Source: Lachnospiraceae bacterium (GTDB taxonomy: Bacteria; Bacillota; Clostridia; Lachnospirales; Lachnospiraceae). Taken from it: 37,125 nt of DNA. Positions 35,179 through 37,125 of the stretch are shown piece after piece; positions within the stretch are counted from its first letter, which is position 1; every line of letters starts with the position of its first letter. Under the pieces are notes generated by a model. That model saw only the letters and a list, made by a program, of their open reading frames with translations, was not told the origin of the DNA and searched no databases. Where the stretch lies: positions 1 through 37,125 of the forward strand of contig JAILFA010000093.1 in NCBI GenBank assembly GCA_024687125.1. Reading direction: 5' to 3'. Made by a program: the position numbers and the translations under genes.

Positions 35179-35651
35179 GGTACATGAAAAGCGTAGCAGG
35201 CCGCGATTTCATGTACCGTAAAGGCCCAGTTTTGAATCCGCGTGGCAGGGAAATGAGTGGCGAGGGTACATGAAAAGCAGAGCAAGACACGGTTTCATGT
35301 ACCGTAAAGGCCTTGTTTTGTATCCGCGCAGCAGGAAAATGCGTGGCGTGGGTACATGAAAAGCAGAGCAAGCCGCGGTTTCATGTACCGTAAAGGCCTT
35401 GCTTTGTATCCGCGCAGCAGGAAAATGCGTGGCGTGGGTACATGAAAAGCAAAGCAGGACGCGATTTTATGTACCGTAAAGGCCCTGTTTTGGATCCGCG
35501 CGGCAGGAAAATGGGTGGTGAGGGTACATGAAAAGCAGAGCAAGCCGCGGTTTCGTGTACTGTAAAGGCTCTGTTTTGTGCCCGTGTGGCGAGGAAATGA
35601 GGGATGTGGGTACATGAAAAGCAAAGCAAGCCGCAGCTTCATGTACCGTAG
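35179..35651. repeat. Array of 86-bp hairpin repeats, five full copies and one partial
   Basis: Units begin at 35179, 35265, 35351, 35437, 35523 and 35609, an exact 86-bp period. Each starts GGTACATGAAA, then a 17-nt loop with GCCGCGG-like centre, then TTTCATGTACC, giving an 11-bp stem, followed by GTAAAGGCC and a less conserved half with CCGCG and GGAAAATG. The sixth copy stops after the hairpin. In units 2 and 3 the second half can also pair (CCGCGCA/TGCGTGG). As 86 is not a multiple of 3, the frames that cross it are not coding repeats. It lies between two convergent genes. Confidence 0.92.
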
Positions 35652-35660
35652 ATGAAATTT

Positions 35661-36485
35661 CTACATTGACGTGAGTTCTTCACAGAGGCGATTGATAATG
35701 GCGCTGTCCAGAGGATGATCGGCACTTTCAAAGGTGAAGATCACATCGCGCCCCGGGATATAGCCGTTTTTGATATAGGCGGCCTGCCTTCTCATAAAAC
35801 TGTCCAGATATGCCGGATCGCTCATCATTCCGTTGTGTTCGAGATATACCACACGATGTGAGTTTACAAGCAGGATCCGGAAATCCGGGTGTATCCGGCC
35901 AAAACCTTCCAGATATAGCGGATATTCATATTGGTAGGGGATGCCGAAACTGTGGAATCTGTTTGCCAGGATCAATTCCGACTTTGATCGCACATGCTCG
36001 CCGAGATCTGTGATGAATTCCGGCGCTGTTTCAGTGTCAGAAAAACTCTTATGCTCGTACTCCTCGGAAAGCCAGTTCTGCACAAACATTTCGTCTGTGA
36101 TCGCGCGCGGTGTCACGTAAGCTTTGCGCAGGTCGTTCATACCGCTGTAGATCTCATCAAGATGCTGTGATTTCATCTGCCGCAGAAGCGGTTCCAGGAA
36201 ATGGTACTCCTGAGAGGCGCATTCCAGGATCTTTTCATCATAGTCTTTCTGCGCGAGTCTGCTGATCAGATCTGCGTTTTTCTTACTGATGTAATCACCG
36301 AGGCGATCGCTCTTTGATCTGCGCCAGAAATACTGTGTGCGGCCATTGTTGTGACCTGCGCGCAGACGACCGTCCGGCGCCTGATAAAGCGCTTTCCGGG
36401 TTTCTGCGATCAGCCGCTTAAGTTGATCGCGGCGCGATTCCAGCATTGCCTGTAGGTTACGGGTTCCGTCTGTGATGGTGTACAT
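35661..36485 (-). CDS. PD-(D/E)XK nuclease-like protein
   Basis: 274 residues. The N-terminal half is helical and basic (MLESRRDQLKRLIAETRK; RRSKSDRLGDYISKKN). The C-terminal half has the nuclease core of a PD-(D/E)XK fold: Glu170 in RSKSE, Asp201 in HPDF and Glu216 in VYLEHNGMM, with LANRFHSFGIPYQYEYPL between as the usual alpha-beta connection. The lysine of the classical ExK is replaced (EHN), as in the related clostridial proteins with EHxG. AGGAGG lies seven bases before the ATG at 36485; an open frame upstream to 36647 has no support. The stop abuts the 86-bp array and six 17-bp repeats lie about 100 bp upstream. DNA cleavage is inferred; role unknown. Confidence 0.78.
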   Translation of the reverse strand: MYTITDGTRNLQAMLESRRDQLKRLIAETRKALYQAPDGRLRAGHNNGRTQYFWRRSKSDRLGDYISKKNADLISRLAQKDYDEKILECASQEYHFLEPLLRQMKSQHLDEIYSGMNDLRKAYVTPRAITDEMFVQNWLSEEYEHKSFSDTETAPEFITDLGEHVRSKSELILANRFHSFGIPYQYEYPLYLEGFGRIHPDFRILLVNSHRVVYLEHNGMMSDPAYLDSFMRRQAAYIKNGYIPGRDVIFTFESADHPLDSAIINRLCEELTSM

Positions 36486-36589
36486 GATCTGCCTCCTATA
36501 GATGAAATAGATGTGAAACATGAATAAGCATACAGGAAAGGATCCGACCGCAGATGCGGATGAGAAGGTCCTGAGATATGCAGAATAGT

Positions 36590-36691
36590 GATGCATACAG
36601 AGCCGAGATGCATACAGAGCAGTGACGTATACAGAGTCGAGATGCATACAGAGCAGTGATGCATTCAGAGTGTTGATGCGTTCAGAGTATC
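36590..36691. repeat. Six 17-bp tandem repeats upstream of the nuclease gene
   Basis: Units start at 36590, 36607, 36624, 36641, 36658 and 36675, consensus GATGCATACAGAGCAGT, with the first two thirds best conserved. A degenerate 15-bp copy may precede at 36575. The spacing is constant and the core ATGCAT is palindromic. They resemble iterons or serial operator sites and sit within the 455-bp gap 36486-36940, of which the rest shows no feature except the possible relic at 36703. Confidence 0.85.
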
Positions 36692-36702
36692 ATAAGACGT
36701 TA

Positions 36703-36816
36703 ATGGAAACAAATGAAAAAAGTATAAATATTTATTGCTCTGAGGGTATGCCTCAAGGGACGATTGCTCTGGGGACCGTATCAGTAGAATGCTTTGAGGT
36801 ACAGCTCCGAAGATGA
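36703..36816 (+). pseudogene. Possible relic of a DUF3800-type gene
   Basis: A 37-residue frame reading METNEKSINIYC, then SEGMPQGTIALGTVSV. The start resembles that of DUF3800 proteins (INIYCDES...LGAV), but the key Asp after Cys is Ser and the frame stops early. No ribosome site was seen. A chance resemblance is quite possible. Confidence 0.2.
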
Positions 36817-36940
36817 CGATTCTTCTTGTCAATACCTATTTCGACGTATAGAATGGTTTATCGGGTCAGATAGAGTTTTGATTGATGATCCATTCTTCCG
36901 GATCACAACACTAGTACATTGAAAAATTAATAGTTGATAG

Positions 36941-37125
36941 TTACACCGCAAGCGCTTCATTTTGTGAGATTTCATCCATCTTGTATTTCCAGTGATAGAT
37001 GACGGGTTCTTCATTTATCTCAGTGAAGTATTGATATATCCGGGCTTCCAGTTCTTCTTTAGAATCAACGCGGATTCCACGGAGCATCTGCTTTGTCATC
37101 TTGCTGAAGAAGCTTTCGATCATGT
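36941..37125 (-). CDS. IS630-type transposase, C-terminal part (runs off the window)
   Basis: The last 61 codons of a DDE transposase. MIESFFSKMTKQML, RGIRVDSKEELEARIYQYF and EINEEPVIYHWKYK are the typical end of IS630-family transposases. The partial codon before Met ends in AC, which allows Asn, giving the N-M-I-E motif whose Glu is the third catalytic acid. The gene enters from beyond 37125 in the minus direction and stops at 36941. The terminal inverted repeat of the element could not be placed, so whether it is complete is unknown. Its presence marks this end of the window as a mobile or accessory region. Confidence 0.82.
   Translation of the reverse strand, partial: MIESFFSKMTKQMLRGIRVDSKEELEARIYQYFTEINEEPVIYHWKYKMDEISQNEALAV

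Noticed and set aside
35163..35200. Two TTGACA hexamers before the 86-bp array as a promoter for it
   Set aside because: No acceptable -10 at 16-18 bp from either hexamer.
35036..35642. Minus-strand open frames through the 86-bp array (about 80-117 codons)
   Set aside because: Repeat length is not a multiple of three, so the frames drift through all phases; they arise from the repeat having few stops.
35179..35651. CRISPR array
   Set aside because: The whole 86-bp unit is repeated, including what would be spacers, and no cas genes are present.
36590..36691. Plasmid origin with iterons
   Set aside because: No replication-initiator gene nearby and the surroundings are chromosomal housekeeping genes; iteron-like is only a description.
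36829..37014. Second minus-strand open frame overlapping the transposase end
   Set aside because: It is out of frame with the recognisable IS630 sequence and has no homology-like motifs.

Overview
The window looks like a chromosomal stretch from a fairly GC-rich anaerobic Firmicute, most likely a Lachnospiraceae-type clostridium. The evidence is the paired glgC/glgD glycogen genes, SpoVG, a DnaD/DnaI-type primosome pair, a CIRCE-controlled hrcA-grpE-dnaK-dnaJ operon, a DUF6465-type basic protein, a CD1871A-type CXXC micropeptide and Shine-Dalgarno sites of the GGAGG type. Genus cannot be fixed from the sequence alone. No tRNA, rRNA, CRISPR array or phage module was seen.

Positions 1-17.6 kb are housekeeping. 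A DUF402 gene (minus) diverges from a large anchored envelope protein that ends in a papain/C39-like domain lacking its catalytic Cys and His. A minus-strand group follows: murC, dnaD, dnaC/dnaI-like, prs. The dnaD promoter region holds tandem DnaA-box-like 9-mers and a perfect palindrome. Divergent from murC runs a long plus-strand series with short gaps or overlaps: glgC-glgD-spoVG-pth-mfd-aminotransferase-uppP. A separately promoted basic, histone-H1-like DUF6465 gene comes next.

Positions 17.6-22.7 kb are the heat-shock operon. Its sigma-A-type promoter has the -35 hexamer inside the loop of a 12-bp inverted repeat, followed by a perfect CIRCE operator. A strong intrinsic terminator closes the operon. 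The next 650 bp hold two unusual repeat structures: alternating inverted half-sites (CCCKATAAA/TTTATCGGG) and a 13-bp-period GTCTCC series.

Positions 23.3-30 kb carry a membrane-anchored GH3 (NagZ-like) glycosidase and a compact redox operon: zinc-ribbon/TM/TlpA thioredoxin, a 52-aa CXXC micropeptide and a NapH-like 4Fe-4S membrane protein. The last gene overlaps, tail to tail, a hybrid histidine kinase (HisKA-HATPase-REC-HPt) that appears to be expressed from a leaderless transcript.

Positions 30-35 kb form an envelope operon: a secreted transglutaminase-like protein, a VanX-type M15 peptidase with SH3 and cell-wall-binding modules and a low-complexity insert inside its catalytic domain, a small anchored Lys/Glu/Ala-rich protein, and an acyltransferase-3 membrane protein.

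Positions 35-37.1 kb are accessory in character and more AT-rich. They hold a 10-bp-period repeat, a 6-copy array with an exact 86-bp period of hairpin-forming units, a PD-(D/E)XK nuclease-like gene with six 17-bp tandem repeats upstream, a possible DUF3800 relic, and the C-terminal part of an IS630-type transposase running off the window. This repeat/nuclease cluster is the best candidate for something undescribed.
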